A stretch of 39,003 nucleotides of DNA from JBCBWG01 sp039186015 (GTDB lineage: Bacteria; Pseudomonadota; Alphaproteobacteria; Rhizobiales; Hyphomicrobiaceae). Below are positions 1 to 7,617 of the stretch, one piece after another. The stretch spans positions 1 to 39,003 of the forward strand of contig JBCDAH010000028.1 in NCBI GenBank assembly GCA_039186015.1, read 5' to 3'. Numbering within the stretch: the stretch's first letter is position 1; each line of letters opens with the position of its first letter. The notes under the pieces are model-generated. The model had not been told where the DNA came from and ran no database searches. It saw nothing but the letters and a program-made list of their open reading frames with translations. The position numbers were made by a program, and so were the translations under genes.

Positions 1-1109
1 CGATGCGGGGTCGTCGCATTGAGGAGGCGAAACGCGCCGCTCTTATGGCTCTGGAACGGCTCGAGTCCACAGATATCGTGTCGGTGATTGCTTATGAGAG
101 CGCCGTCAAAACAATCGTGCCGGCAACGAAAGTGAGCAACCGGCGCTGGATTGCCGAACGCATCCGCGGCCTGCAAGCTGGGGGTTCGACCGCGATTTAT
201 GCCGGCGTCAACGCCGGTGCCGAGGAAGTTCGCAAGTTCGCATCGCGCGACAAGATCAACCGCATCATCTTACTGTCGGACGGGCTTGCAAACGTCGGTC
301 CGAAGGATCCCTTGGATTTCGAGCGGCTCGGGCGGCAATTGTCCGGTGAGGGCATCGTCGTCTCAACGATTGGGTTGGGCGATGGCTACAACGAAGACCT
401 GATGGCCGCACTGGCCCGAACAGGCGAAGGCAACCACGCATTCGTGCAGGAACCGCAGGACCTGATCAACTTCTTCAACAAGGAGTTCGACGAGGCTCTT
501 GGCGTCGTGGCCCAGAATGTTGAGATCATCATTCGCTGCCTTGGTGACGTGCGTCCGATCGGTGGCCTGGGGCGTAAGGCTGAGGTTCGGGGACGGACCA
601 TCGTCTTCCGCGTCGGCCAGCTGATTGGTGGCAGCGAGCAGGTCCTGTTGGCTGAAGTCGAGGTTCCGGAGGGCATGGCCAGCGCCGGCCTGGACTTGGC
701 TGAGGTGGAAGTGCGCTATCGGGCGGCAGACACCAACGTTCCGATGCGGGTCACGACTCGCGTTCGGACGGAATGGACCGATGACCGCTCGCTTTCCGAA
801 AGCAGTGCCGATGGCGACGTCATGCGGGACGTCACCTTGCTGAAGGCACGTGCACGGCGCGAGGAAGCGATCAAACTGCGCGATGCCGGCCGGATTGATG
901 CAGCGCGCAAAGCCTTCAAGAAAAATGCCGCGATCCTGTCCAAGGCGCGCAAGCAATACGGCTTTTCGGGTAGCGTCGCGTATGACGACGAGCAGCGCGT
1001 CAATTCAGAAGCAGCCGCCAAAGCCGCGTCACCGGCGGAATGGAAGCGTCAACGCAAGACATTGCGGGCCATTCAAAGCAACCAGGCCGGCGCAAAGACC
1101 AAGTACTAG
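1..1109 (+). CDS. VWA domain protein, 3' part (start lies left of the window)
   Basis: Reads in frame from the left edge; the first complete codon is ATG at 3, but this is internal. The first visible residues, MRGRRIEEAK, match the stretch just after the DxSGSM part of a VWA metal-ion-dependent adhesion site (MIDAS), so the aspartate/serine ligands are off the edge. In the visible 368 residues the other MIDAS elements are present: Thr63 in GGSTAIYAG and Asp93 in LLSDGLANVG. A beta-rich region follows (about 170-260), then a basic, probably helical tail. This resembles the bacterial 'Ca-activated chloride channel' VWA group; that name does not show channel activity. The gene ends before a hairpin shared with the convergent YHS gene. 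Whether it is secreted or membrane-anchored cannot be told without its N-terminus. Confidence 0.85.
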   Translation, partial: MRGRRIEEAKRAALMALERLESTDIVSVIAYESAVKTIVPATKVSNRRWIAERIRGLQAGGSTAIYAGVNAGAEEVRKFASRDKINRIILLSDGLANVGPKDPLDFERLGRQLSGEGIVVSTIGLGDGYNEDLMAALARTGEGNHAFVQEPQDLINFFNKEFDEALGVVAQNVEIIIRCLGDVRPIGGLGRKAEVRGRTIVFRVGQLIGGSEQVLLAEVEVPEGMASAGLDLAEVEVRYRAADTNVPMRVTTRVRTEWTDDRSLSESSADGDVMRDVTLLKARARREEAIKLRDAGRIDAARKAFKKNAAILSKARKQYGFSGSVAYDDEQRVNSEAAAKAASPAEWKRQRKTLRAIQSNQAGAKTKY

Positions 1110-1124
1110 CCTGCTTTGGCTAAA

Positions 1125-1151
1125 GCGCGGCGATACCGGGTATCGCCGCGC
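1125..1151. terminator. Hairpin between convergent genes, probable bidirectional terminator
   Basis: A perfect 12-bp inverted repeat (arms 1125-1136 and 1140-1151, arm GCGCGGCGATAC) with a 3-base loop sits between the stops of the VWA gene (1109) and the YHS gene (1176). The plus side lacks a T run. On the minus strand the stem is followed by CTTTAG, a very short one. Position and stem strength suggest transcription termination in both directions. Confidence 0.6.
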
Positions 1152-1175
1152 CCGCGATCACAGCGCCATTCTCCA

Positions 1176-1637
1176 TCAGCGGTCTTTCACGTCGAGCGTG
1201 TTCCAGAAGGCGCTTGCCTTCGCGATTGTTCCCTCCGGATCGCGATCGAAGCGTTTGGCGCCGGCGCGCGCAAAAAATAGATAGAGCTTGCCCTGGTGCA
1301 TGCGCCAGATCTTTGGGTTCCCAGTCACAACGTGCCGCTGTGAGAGGCCACCGGTACAATAAGCGCCGAACTGCGGGGCGAAAGCACCTGGATTGGCCTT
1401 GAATTTTGCGGCATCAGCTGCGGTTGCGAACCGCCACGTCACGCCCTTCCATGTCACAGCGTGCGCAGCCGACCCTTTCTTCGGCGTGCCGTCGGAGAAG
1501 TACGACGTAGTCGCGTAACCCTTGATGACGAGATTGTCAGCACCGCTGCTGACGAAACGGTCGAGAGCGAACGCAGATGTCGCAGAGATCAGCAGGCCGG
1601 ACAGCGCTGCAAAAATGAGGAGGCGCGGCGCGTTCAT
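1176..1637 (-). CDS. Secreted YHS-domain protein
   Basis: A 153-residue protein with a clear Sec signal peptide: basic start (MNAPR), hydrophobic core to about residue 22, and a likely cut after TSAFA at 24. The rest is one YHS domain: GYATTSYFSDGTPKKGS, then an aromatic pair in VTWKGVTWRFATAADAAKF, and FGAYCTGGLS, where related proteins carry a conserved Cys (some relatives are selenoproteins; here it is ordinary Cys). The YHS fold is linked to metal binding in other proteins, so a periplasmic metal-related role is possible, but the sequence does not show a substrate. AAGGAT lies just upstream of the ATG. It is separated by 125 bp from the isomerase gene upstream and is probably transcribed on its own. 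Confidence 0.85.
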   Translation of the reverse strand: MNAPRLLIFAALSGLLISATSAFALDRFVSSGADNLVIKGYATTSYFSDGTPKKGSAAHAVTWKGVTWRFATAADAAKFKANPGAFAPQFGAYCTGGLSQRHVVTGNPKIWRMHQGKLYLFFARAGAKRFDRDPEGTIAKASAFWNTLDVKDR

Positions 1638-1762
1638 GTTGGAGATCCTTCAGTTCGCAACCCTGTGATTGTCGCAAACCTGCAGTATCTCGGATCGTGC
1701 GAGCCGCCATTACACGATCGCGCGAGCCGGCTCATGCGCTGTCACAGTCGGCCGGCACGCCA

Positions 1763-2365
1763 TCACAGTGCAGCCAGCGCCCGATCGACGAACTCGACGC
1801 GATCTTGCCCCCAGAATATCTCACCACTCTCCAGTACGTAGCTTGGTGCTCCGAACACGCCGCGCGATACAGCTTCTTTAGTGTTCGCCGCCCATACGGC
1901 ATCGAGCTGCGCGTCATCTGGCATGGACTGTGTCAGCGCTTCGTAATCGACGCCGGCGCGGGTGACGGCGGTCTTCAACGCGCTTTCTTCACCAATGTTG
2001 TGGTCGCGTTCCCACAGTTCGCGGCCAATCTCAATCGAGATCGCGAGCGCATCGAGGCCGGCTAACTCAGCGGCAATCACCAACCGGACACCTGCCGTTT
2101 CGTCCGAGGGAAAGAACTCCGGCTCAAGCACGATCGGTACGTCGAGATGGGCCCGCCACCGCTTGAGTTCCATCATGCGATAGGTTTGGCGCTCCGGCGC
2201 CCGCTTGGGCAGCGGCAGGCCGCCGGTGGCCGCAAAGACTTCACCGAAATTGGTGGGCTTGGTTCGCACGATCGCGCCATGCCGTTTGACGATTTCAGCG
2301 AACCGCTGTGCACCAAGAAAGGTCCAAGGGCTGTTGAGAGACAGGTAGTAGTCGACAATGGCCAT
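1763..2365 (-). CDS. DsbA-fold 2-hydroxychromene-2-carboxylate isomerase family protein
   Basis: A 200-residue cytosolic protein of the DsbA/GST-kappa-like isomerase family. The N-terminal YLSLNSPWTFLG places a serine (Ser12) where the family has its glutathione-activating serine rather than a CxxC redox pair. The C-terminal GAPSYVLESGEIFWGQDR holds the typical cis-proline and thioredoxin-fold end. Members use glutathione to isomerise aromatic ring-cleavage products; many homologues have unknown substrates, so that name is only a family label. A strong Shine-Dalgarno, GAGGAGG, four bases before ATG 2365 fixes the start. It lies 16 bp after the dehalogenase gene in the same operon. An HCCA-isomerase role in naphthalene breakdown is not supported by any neighbour. 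Confidence 0.88.
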   Translation of the reverse strand: MAIVDYYLSLNSPWTFLGAQRFAEIVKRHGAIVRTKPTNFGEVFAATGGLPLPKRAPERQTYRMMELKRWRAHLDVPIVLEPEFFPSDETAGVRLVIAAELAGLDALAISIEIGRELWERDHNIGEESALKTAVTRAGVDYEALTQSMPDDAQLDAVWAANTKEAVSRGVFGAPSYVLESGEIFWGQDRVEFVDRALAAL

Positions 2366-2381
2366 ATGGCCTCCTCGGAGA

Positions 2382-3044
2382 TCAGTTTTCCAAGAGTGCC
2401 GTCAGGTCGGATGCCGTACGATCCGGTGGCGTTTCGGGATACTCGGCCGGCGCACCACTTCGATTGATCCAGACCGTACGAAACCCAAACACATGAGCGC
2501 CTGTAATGTCCCAACGATTCGATGACTGGAATGAGACGCCGCCAGGTGCACAACCGAATGCGTTGGTGACAAGCTTGTAAACGCGCATGTCCGGTTTGAA
2601 AACGCCGGCTTCGTGGACTGTGATAATCCGATCAAGAACAGAATCGAGGCCTGCCGACCGCGTGGCATCGGCAATCATGTCGGGGTCGCCGTTAGTCAGA
2701 ATTGCAAGCTGCGCGCCCCGCTCTTTCAAGCTTGCGAGAACGGACGGCACTTCGGCATAGGCATCCAGCTCGCGATAAGCCGCCAGAAGCTTCGGCTTCA
2801 AGCCGTCCGGAATGCCCCCAACCGACGCAATTGCTGTGTCGAGGCTTTGTTCTGTCAGCTGCCAAAAGGTCGTGTGCCGTCCCGTTTGCGCATAGATCCA
2901 GGTGTATTCCAGGTGCTTGGCGCGCCAGACCTCTGACATTCGGGTCCAACTGCTGCCGATTTGGTCCGCGTAGGCGCCTGCCGCTGCATGAACATCGAAT
3001 AAGGTGCCATACGCATCGAAAACGTAGATGGAAGATTGGCTCAT
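2382..3044 (-). CDS. Haloacid dehalogenase, type II (HAD superfamily)
   Basis: A 220-residue HAD hydrolase close to L-2-haloacid dehalogenases. All family motifs are visible: nucleophile Asp10 in FDAYGTLFDVHAA, the Arg of VWRAKHLEYTW in the cap, motif II in ILTNGDPD, the Lys of KPDMRVY, and SSNRWDITGA, which supplies the Ser/Asn/Asp set of L-DEX enzymes. The family opens 2-haloalkanoates to 2-hydroxyalkanoates by an aspartyl ester; some members act on other small acids, and haloacids are not proven here. It starts 3 bp after the stop of the dehydrogenase gene at 3048 and is followed at 16 bp by the isomerase gene, so the three are very likely co-transcribed. A 2-hydroxyacid product would fit the neighbouring dehydrogenases. 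Confidence 0.92.
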   Translation of the reverse strand: MSQSSIYVFDAYGTLFDVHAAAGAYADQIGSSWTRMSEVWRAKHLEYTWIYAQTGRHTTFWQLTEQSLDTAIASVGGIPDGLKPKLLAAYRELDAYAEVPSVLASLKERGAQLAILTNGDPDMIADATRSAGLDSVLDRIITVHEAGVFKPDMRVYKLVTNAFGCAPGGVSFQSSNRWDITGAHVFGFRTVWINRSGAPAEYPETPPDRTASDLTALLEN

Positions 3045-3047
3045 GCC

Positions 3048-3968
3048 CTAAGCGCCTTCAGCAGTTGATGGCGGTCGTTTGCCGCGCAGAAACTCGATGA
3101 TCGCCGAGTAATCGTGGCTCTCATAACCCGCATCGCGCATCAAGCGATAGACCTCAGTTGCTGCGGCACCTACAGGTGTTGCCGTTCCTGCCACACGTGC
3201 AGCCGCTTGGAAGATCCCGAGATCCTTAAGCATCAACTCCGTTGTAAACCCCGGTGAAAACCCACGGTCTGCTGCACTCATGGGCGACAGCCCCGGAACC
3301 GGACAGTAGTTCTCCAGCGCCCAGCTGTTGCCGGACGACCCGATCACAACGTCGTAGACAATCTTCGGATCCAGCCCCATGTGCTCCGCGAGCATGAAGG
3401 CTTCCGCGACGACGGCGACGTTTGCGGCAACCATCATCTGATTGCACATCTTTACGCCTTGGCCGGCACCGGCGTCGCCACAGTGGATGATCTTCCGGCC
3501 CATGCACGCCAGAATGGGCTCGGCTGTCTGGAAGGCGGCCGCCGCTCCACCAACCATGAACGTCAGGCTTGCCGCGTCCGCTCCCATGATCCCGCCGGAA
3601 ACGGGAGCGTCCACGGCCGCCAGCCCCGCCTCATCCGCACGCGCATGGGCGATCTCAGCCGAAGCCATGTCGATGCTTGAACAATCGATCGCAATGGCCG
3701 TATCGGACAGCGCCGACAGAACCTTATGTTCGTAAACCGACAGCACATGCTGTCCCATCGGCAGCATCGTAATCAGGGCCTTTGCCCCGTCCGCTGCGTC
3801 AAGCGCCGTGTCCGCAATTGTGAGACCGGTCGCGGCCCCACGCTCGCGCGCCTCACGGGAAACATCAAAGGCGCGGACGTCGTGACCACAGGACACGAGA
3901 TTGCGCGCCATCGGCAATCCCATCTGCCCCAAGCCGATAAAGCCGATCCGCTCCGATGCGCGTTCCAT
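3048..3968 (-). CDS. 3-hydroxyisobutyrate dehydrogenase-like NAD(P)-dependent oxidoreductase (second copy)
   Basis: A 306-residue beta-hydroxyacid dehydrogenase. It has the Rossmann motif GFIGLGQMGLPMARNL (about 9-24), the substrate-binding DAPVSGG (120-126) and the catalytic lysine Lys173 in GAGQGVKMCNQMM. The C-terminal stretch with NYCPVPGL and PGFTTELMLKDL matches the MmsB branch. It is clearly related along its whole length to the next gene upstream (start 4916), indicating an old tandem duplication. Differences around the nicotinamide and substrate region (MPMGQHV for LPAGEHV, ENYCPVPG for THHCPVPG) suggest the copies have separate substrates. It starts 57 bp after the stop of the first copy. 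Possible substrates are 3-hydroxyisobutyrate, tartronate semialdehyde or another 3-hydroxyacid; the sequence does not decide. Confidence 0.92.
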   Translation of the reverse strand: MERASERIGFIGLGQMGLPMARNLVSCGHDVRAFDVSREARERGAATGLTIADTALDAADGAKALITMLPMGQHVLSVYEHKVLSALSDTAIAIDCSSIDMASAEIAHARADEAGLAAVDAPVSGGIMGADAASLTFMVGGAAAAFQTAEPILACMGRKIIHCGDAGAGQGVKMCNQMMVAANVAVVAEAFMLAEHMGLDPKIVYDVVIGSSGNSWALENYCPVPGLSPMSAADRGFSPGFTTELMLKDLGIFQAAARVAGTATPVGAAATEVYRLMRDAGYESHDYSAIIEFLRGKRPPSTAEGA

Positions 3969-4025
3969 ATCATCTGTCCCACATTGCTCGCTCGGCGAGA
4001 GGCTTCAAAACCACTTCGTCCGAGA

Positions 4026-4916
4026 TCAAAGGCTGTCGGTTTCACCTGCGATCATCTTGATGATAGCCGCATAATCCGTTTGCCCATGTCCGGCATCGTG
4101 AAACATGCGGAACATCTGAGCCGCCATTGCGCCGAGTGGCGTGGCCGTTCCGGCCGACCGTGCAGCAGACTGGGCAAGCGTCACGTCCTTCAACATCAGC
4201 TCGGTTGCAAAGCCCGGCTTGAATCCGTTGTCCGCAGCTGAGCCGGGAACAGGGCCCGGCACCGGACAGTGGTGCGTCAAGGCCCAGGTTTGGCCGGACG
4301 ATGTCGATATCACGTCAAACAAGGTTTGCGGCGTCAGCCCCAGCCGCTGCCCCATGGTCATCGCCTCAGCGGTGCCGATCATCGCGATCGCAAGCACCAT
4401 GTTGTTGCACAGCTTCGCGACCTGGCCTGCGCCACCCTCTCCGCAATGAATGATGCGCTTGCCCATCGCCTGCAGAAATGGCTCGGCCGCTGCGAACGCG
4501 TCCGCGCTGCCCCCGGCCATGAACGTCAGAGACGCCGCTTCCGCACCGCCGACTCCGCCGGACACCGGTGCGTCAAGGGACGTCATCGACGCTTCTGCAG
4601 CGGCTGCGTGGACCGCTCTGGCACTGTCGACATCAATCGTCGACGAGTCGATGAAGAGCGTTCCGGGTTTTGCCGCACCGATGGCCTCCTGCCAGACTTT
4701 GCGCACGTGCTCGCCAGCCGGGAGCATGGTGACGACAACGTCGACGTCGCTAGCGGCGCTCGCCAGCGATGACGCCGGCGTGACACCTTGAGCAGATGCA
4801 GCATCGACATTCGCAGCAACAAGATCAAATCCGCTCACCGTGTGACCGGCCTTGACAAGGTTGCCGGCCATCGGCCCGCCCATGTTGCCGAGCCCAATGA
4901 ACCCGATTGCCGCCAT
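4026..4916 (-). CDS. mmsB: 3-hydroxyisobutyrate dehydrogenase
   Basis: A 296-residue enzyme expected to oxidise 3-hydroxyisobutyrate to methylmalonate semialdehyde with NAD in valine breakdown. Visible are the nucleotide-binding GFIGLGNMGGPMAGNL at residues 5-20, DAPVSGG at 115-121, and catalytic Lys168 in GAGQVAKLCNNM. The length is typical. An open frame continues to 5003, but ATG 4916 is preferred because GGGAGG stands seven bases before it, and the first residues MAAIGFIG match family N-termini. It heads the minus-strand set mmsB, mmsB-like, HAD dehalogenase, isomerase. No methylmalonate-semialdehyde dehydrogenase is in the window, so the valine role rests on family similarity; tartronate-semialdehyde reductase activity is the main alternative. 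Confidence 0.9.
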   Translation of the reverse strand: MAAIGFIGLGNMGGPMAGNLVKAGHTVSGFDLVAANVDAASAQGVTPASSLASAASDVDVVVTMLPAGEHVRKVWQEAIGAAKPGTLFIDSSTIDVDSARAVHAAAAEASMTSLDAPVSGGVGGAEAASLTFMAGGSADAFAAAEPFLQAMGKRIIHCGEGGAGQVAKLCNNMVLAIAMIGTAEAMTMGQRLGLTPQTLFDVISTSSGQTWALTHHCPVPGPVPGSAADNGFKPGFATELMLKDVTLAQSAARSAGTATPLGAMAAQMFRMFHDAGHGQTDYAAIIKMIAGETDSL

Positions 4917-5060
4917 GCCTGCGCCTCCCATGGGATTTTGTATTGTGATTTCCGAGCGAAACCTTAGCGGCACGCGTGCGCTTCGGGCAAGGCGCGTGAC
5001 CAACCAGCATCCCGCGCAGACGCCTCACGTCCGATGGGTCGGCGCAGCGAAAATGCGGTG

Positions 5061-5372
5061 CTACGAGTTGTGCAACAGCTTGCATCGCACGGCGCCAGGT
5101 TGAACCGCGACGACGCCTTGCCTTTGGTCGAACGAGACCTTGGAGTTGTGGCAGGCAACGATTTCGGTGCCGATGTCCCCGGTCTCCGACGCAATGTGCA
5201 CATAGCGAAGCGCGCCGAGATCCGGAATGTGCGTGACGTGCTCGGACAAAGGCAAGTCGGCGCCGGCAGCTTAATCGAATCCGATTTCATCTGTTGCAAC
5301 CCGGAGCGCTTCCGACCAAACGCCGATCCGAGCTTCAGCGCGGCCAAGAACCGTGCCGGCCAGAAAGTTCAT
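5061..5372 (-). pseudogene. Possible decayed small gene: two in-frame coding-like pieces split by TAA
   Basis: The 544 bp between mmsB (start 4916) and the RhuM gene (stop 5461) holds no recognised gene. On the minus strand one frame is coding-like in two pieces. An ATG at 5372 opens 33 codons (MNFLAGTVLGRAEARIGVW...) to a single TAA at 5271-5273. The same frame then continues 69 codons to TAG at 5061 (…EHVTHIPDLGALRYVH…). The second piece has G or C at the third position in nearly every codon, as real genes here do. It could be a small gene broken by a nonsense mutation, or a short gene starting at TTG 5255. I do not recognise the protein. The rest of the gap shows nothing I can name. Confidence 0.3.
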
Positions 5373-5460
5373 TGGCGGCTAGTCTAAGAACTCTGCAACA
5401 AACCGCGTCTTGGGGCGACAACCGGAAATCCGGCTCGGTCACGAGAATGCAGATTGCGGA

Positions 5461-6525
5461 CTACTCTTTCCGCTTTGCCTGTTTCTTCGCCGACTTTCGG
5501 CCAAGCGACCGACTGGACTGCGCAAGTTCATCGAGTTCTTTACTTACGCGCTTCGCACTGAGTGACCGTCGACATTCATTGAATATCTTGTACTGCGCCC
5601 TCGCCAACGCTTTCGCATCTTTGCTGCTCGGAGGTCCGGGATTTTCGAGTACGACACGACCGAGCTCGCTCAACTGCTTATCTAAGAGAACAGCGGCGTC
5701 GTCCATCGTCGTTAAGCGCCCGATATCCAGCTGGTCTTCGAAAATATCCAACAGAAGTCCCGTCAGCCTGTTGAGCTCAATCATTTCTGGCTGAGTCAGG
5801 TAGTTCTTTCCTACGGTTACATCGCGGGACAGCAATCGATCTCCAGCCCAACTCTGAAGTCCCATGTTTTCAGACTGTGCGTCGGCGCGTTGCGACATGA
5901 CTTGGGCCGGCGTTGCCGAGACCACCGCATAGAACAACTTGGCCTGCATGAGTTTATAGAACGCATGGGCTGCGCTGCTCTTGGGGTCATAGTCCTGGCA
6001 CATCGCGCATATATCGCGCAGTTCACCATAGAGATTGGCTTCTTCAGACCGGAGGTCGGCGATGATACGCCGTAGTTCCCGGATGCGGTCCGATTGGCCT
6101 TTCAGCATGCGCTGATTGACGACAAAGCCCTTTGTCGCGACTTGCACCAAGACCGACGTCGCCCAGCGCCGGAACAGTTTACCTTCAGTCGAGTTGACGC
6201 GATAACCGACGTAGAAAGCGACATCCAGGCTGTAGTGCGTGACCTGCCGTTTAACCTGTCTCGTGCCCTCGGTTCGAACTACCGAGAAATCCTCGGTAGT
6301 TGCTTCGTCAAGCTCGCCATCTTCCGAGAATCTTCCGATGTGCATGCCAACTGTGTCCCTGTCGACACCAAACATGGTGGCCATGTCGGCTTGCGTGAAC
6401 CAGGGTTGCTCGCCGTCGAACATGACGTCGAGCTCTGTGCCTTTGGCTGTCTCGTAGGGCAGGAACCAATTGCCGGTTCGCTCATCCTCAAAGACCTGCA
6501 TGTCAGTCTGGTCGGCCTCAGCCAT
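5461..6525 (-). CDS. RhuM family protein
   Basis: A protein of 354 residues from ATG 6525 (a TTG at 6555 would add ten). The N-terminal half carries the RhuM signature: PWFTQADMATMFGVDRDTV (HTH-like), HIGRFSEDGELDE, then VKRQVTHYSLDVAFYVGYRV and FRRWATSVL. A coiled-coil-like middle follows (LKGQSDRIRELRRIIADLR), then the family's helical C-terminal region around YLTQPEMIELNRLTGLLLD, and a very basic tail. RhuM was named from a Salmonella pathogenicity island; homologues occur widely on islands and phage-like DNA and no biochemical function is established. It stands alone here, with AT-rich flanks and no recombinase. The gene looks less GC-rich than its neighbours, in keeping with transfer. 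Part of a defence or toxin-type system is possible but unproven. Confidence 0.88.
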   Translation of the reverse strand: MAEADQTDMQVFEDERTGNWFLPYETAKGTELDVMFDGEQPWFTQADMATMFGVDRDTVGMHIGRFSEDGELDEATTEDFSVVRTEGTRQVKRQVTHYSLDVAFYVGYRVNSTEGKLFRRWATSVLVQVATKGFVVNQRMLKGQSDRIRELRRIIADLRSEEANLYGELRDICAMCQDYDPKSSAAHAFYKLMQAKLFYAVVSATPAQVMSQRADAQSENMGLQSWAGDRLLSRDVTVGKNYLTQPEMIELNRLTGLLLDIFEDQLDIGRLTTMDDAAVLLDKQLSELGRVVLENPGPPSSKDAKALARAQYKIFNECRRSLSAKRVSKELDELAQSSRSLGRKSAKKQAKRKE

Positions 6526-6560
6526 CGCCTTGTCACTCCGAGATCCGGAGCACAACCTGT

Positions 6561-6566
6561 AGTATA
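6561..6566 (-). promoter_or_regulatory. Candidate -10 element for the RhuM gene
   Basis: On the minus strand TATACT lies about 35 bp before ATG 6525, inside an unusually AT-rich stretch (6556-6600). A TTGACT lies 12 bp further upstream, too close for a standard sigma-70 spacing, so only the -10 is proposed. AGTATACT, which includes it, is itself an 8-bp palindrome and could be an operator. Confidence 0.3.
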
Positions 6567-6684
6567 CTGAACATCTGCAGTCAAAAGTGTAGTGTTTTGC
6601 GTCGCAGGCCCTTTAGAAGCGCGTCGATCCATAGCGAGTCCCGCGCAAGCCAACTCTGAGTACTCGATGTCGCGCGCAAGACCA

Positions 6685-7479
6685 CTAGACACCACGCCAA
6701 TTCGGTTTGCGCTTTTCCAGAAAGGCTTCGCGACCCTCCTTGAAATCAGCACTCGCGTACACTTTGGCGATCCAGTCGGTGTCTTCAGCCGTCGGCCCGT
6801 GCGTGCGGATTCGTGACAACAACACCTTGGTTGCCCGCATGGTCAGTGGTGCATGATTCTTCAGCTGCTTTGCGAGATCCCACGCGCGGTCCATCAACGC
6901 GGCGTGATCATCGACAACTTCGTTGACAAGACCTGTTGCCAGGGCTTCCTCGGCCTCGATCAGCCGTGACGTGAGAAGGATGTCCTTTGTCCGCGCTTCT
7001 CCGATCAGCGCCACCACGCGATACAAGGTGTCCGCAGAAAGCATGTTTCCGAGTGTGCGCGCGATCGGGAATCCGAACTTCAGAGACCGCGTCGCAATCC
7101 GCAGATCACAGCACGCAGCGATGCCGGCGCCGCCGCCCGTGCACGCACCGGAAATCGCCGCGATCATCGGAACAGGACAAGCGTCGTAGGCATCGAAGTT
7201 GCGCTTTGCCGCGTCCTCGTACGCCAGCCCCTGCTCGGCCGTCGTAAAGTCGAGAAACAACGAGATGTCAGTTCCCGCTGCGAAAGCCTTTTCGCCGGCG
7301 CCTGTGATCAGCAAGGCATGGACCGAGCCGTCGTCAGGGATCGACGTGCAGATCCGTGCAAGCTCATCGTACATCTCATGCGTGAGCGCATTGCGCGCCT
7401 GAGGCCGGTTCAACGTAACGAACCCAACGCCGTCCCGCACCTCGTAGATCAAGTCCTGTCCTGTTTGCCCGTCCGCCAT
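6685..7479 (-). CDS. Crotonase (enoyl-CoA hydratase/isomerase) family protein
   Basis: A 264-residue crotonase-fold enzyme. Family marks are VGFVTLNRPQARNALTHEM near the N-terminus, the oxyanion-hole strand KAFAAGTDISLF (about 64-75) and ISGACTGGGAGIAACCDLR (109-127). The two glutamates that activate water in true enoyl-CoA hydratases are absent: Gly119 and Ile139 stand at the positions of Glu144 and Glu164 of the rat enzyme. Ordinary hydratase activity is therefore unlikely; another crotonase reaction on a CoA ester (isomerisation, C-C cleavage, thioester hydrolysis) is more probable. The stretch FGFPIARTLGN marks its subfamily. An AAGGG lies nine bases before ATG 7479. It is on the same strand as, and 138 bp after, the aminotransferase gene. 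Confidence 0.9.
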   Translation of the reverse strand: MADGQTGQDLIYEVRDGVGFVTLNRPQARNALTHEMYDELARICTSIPDDGSVHALLITGAGEKAFAAGTDISLFLDFTTAEQGLAYEDAAKRNFDAYDACPVPMIAAISGACTGGGAGIAACCDLRIATRSLKFGFPIARTLGNMLSADTLYRVVALIGEARTKDILLTSRLIEAEEALATGLVNEVVDDHAALMDRAWDLAKQLKNHAPLTMRATKVLLSRIRTHGPTAEDTDWIAKVYASADFKEGREAFLEKRKPNWRGV

Positions 7480-7617
7480 GATCCGCAGCCCTTCTTGTCA
7501 ATCACTCGCGCGCCGTCATCCAACGAAGGCGAAACGCGGCGCGGGGTCAATGGCACGATGCGCGTTGCAGACCAGCGCGCCCTGCAGCCAGACGTCCAAG
7601 CCGTTGCCATACGTCCT

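Noticed and set aside
1498..1562. Selenoprotein version of the YHS protein
   Set aside because: The conserved position is a normal Cys codon and the frame has no internal TGA.
1763..2365. Naphthalene-catabolism role for the isomerase
   Set aside because: No dioxygenase or other aromatic-degradation gene is in the window; only the fold family is supported.
5034..5387. Plus-strand frame of 117 codons opposite the possible decayed gene
   Set aside because: Its composition is typical of the antisense of a GC-rich coding frame and the protein resembles nothing; the minus-strand frame has the better third-position pattern.
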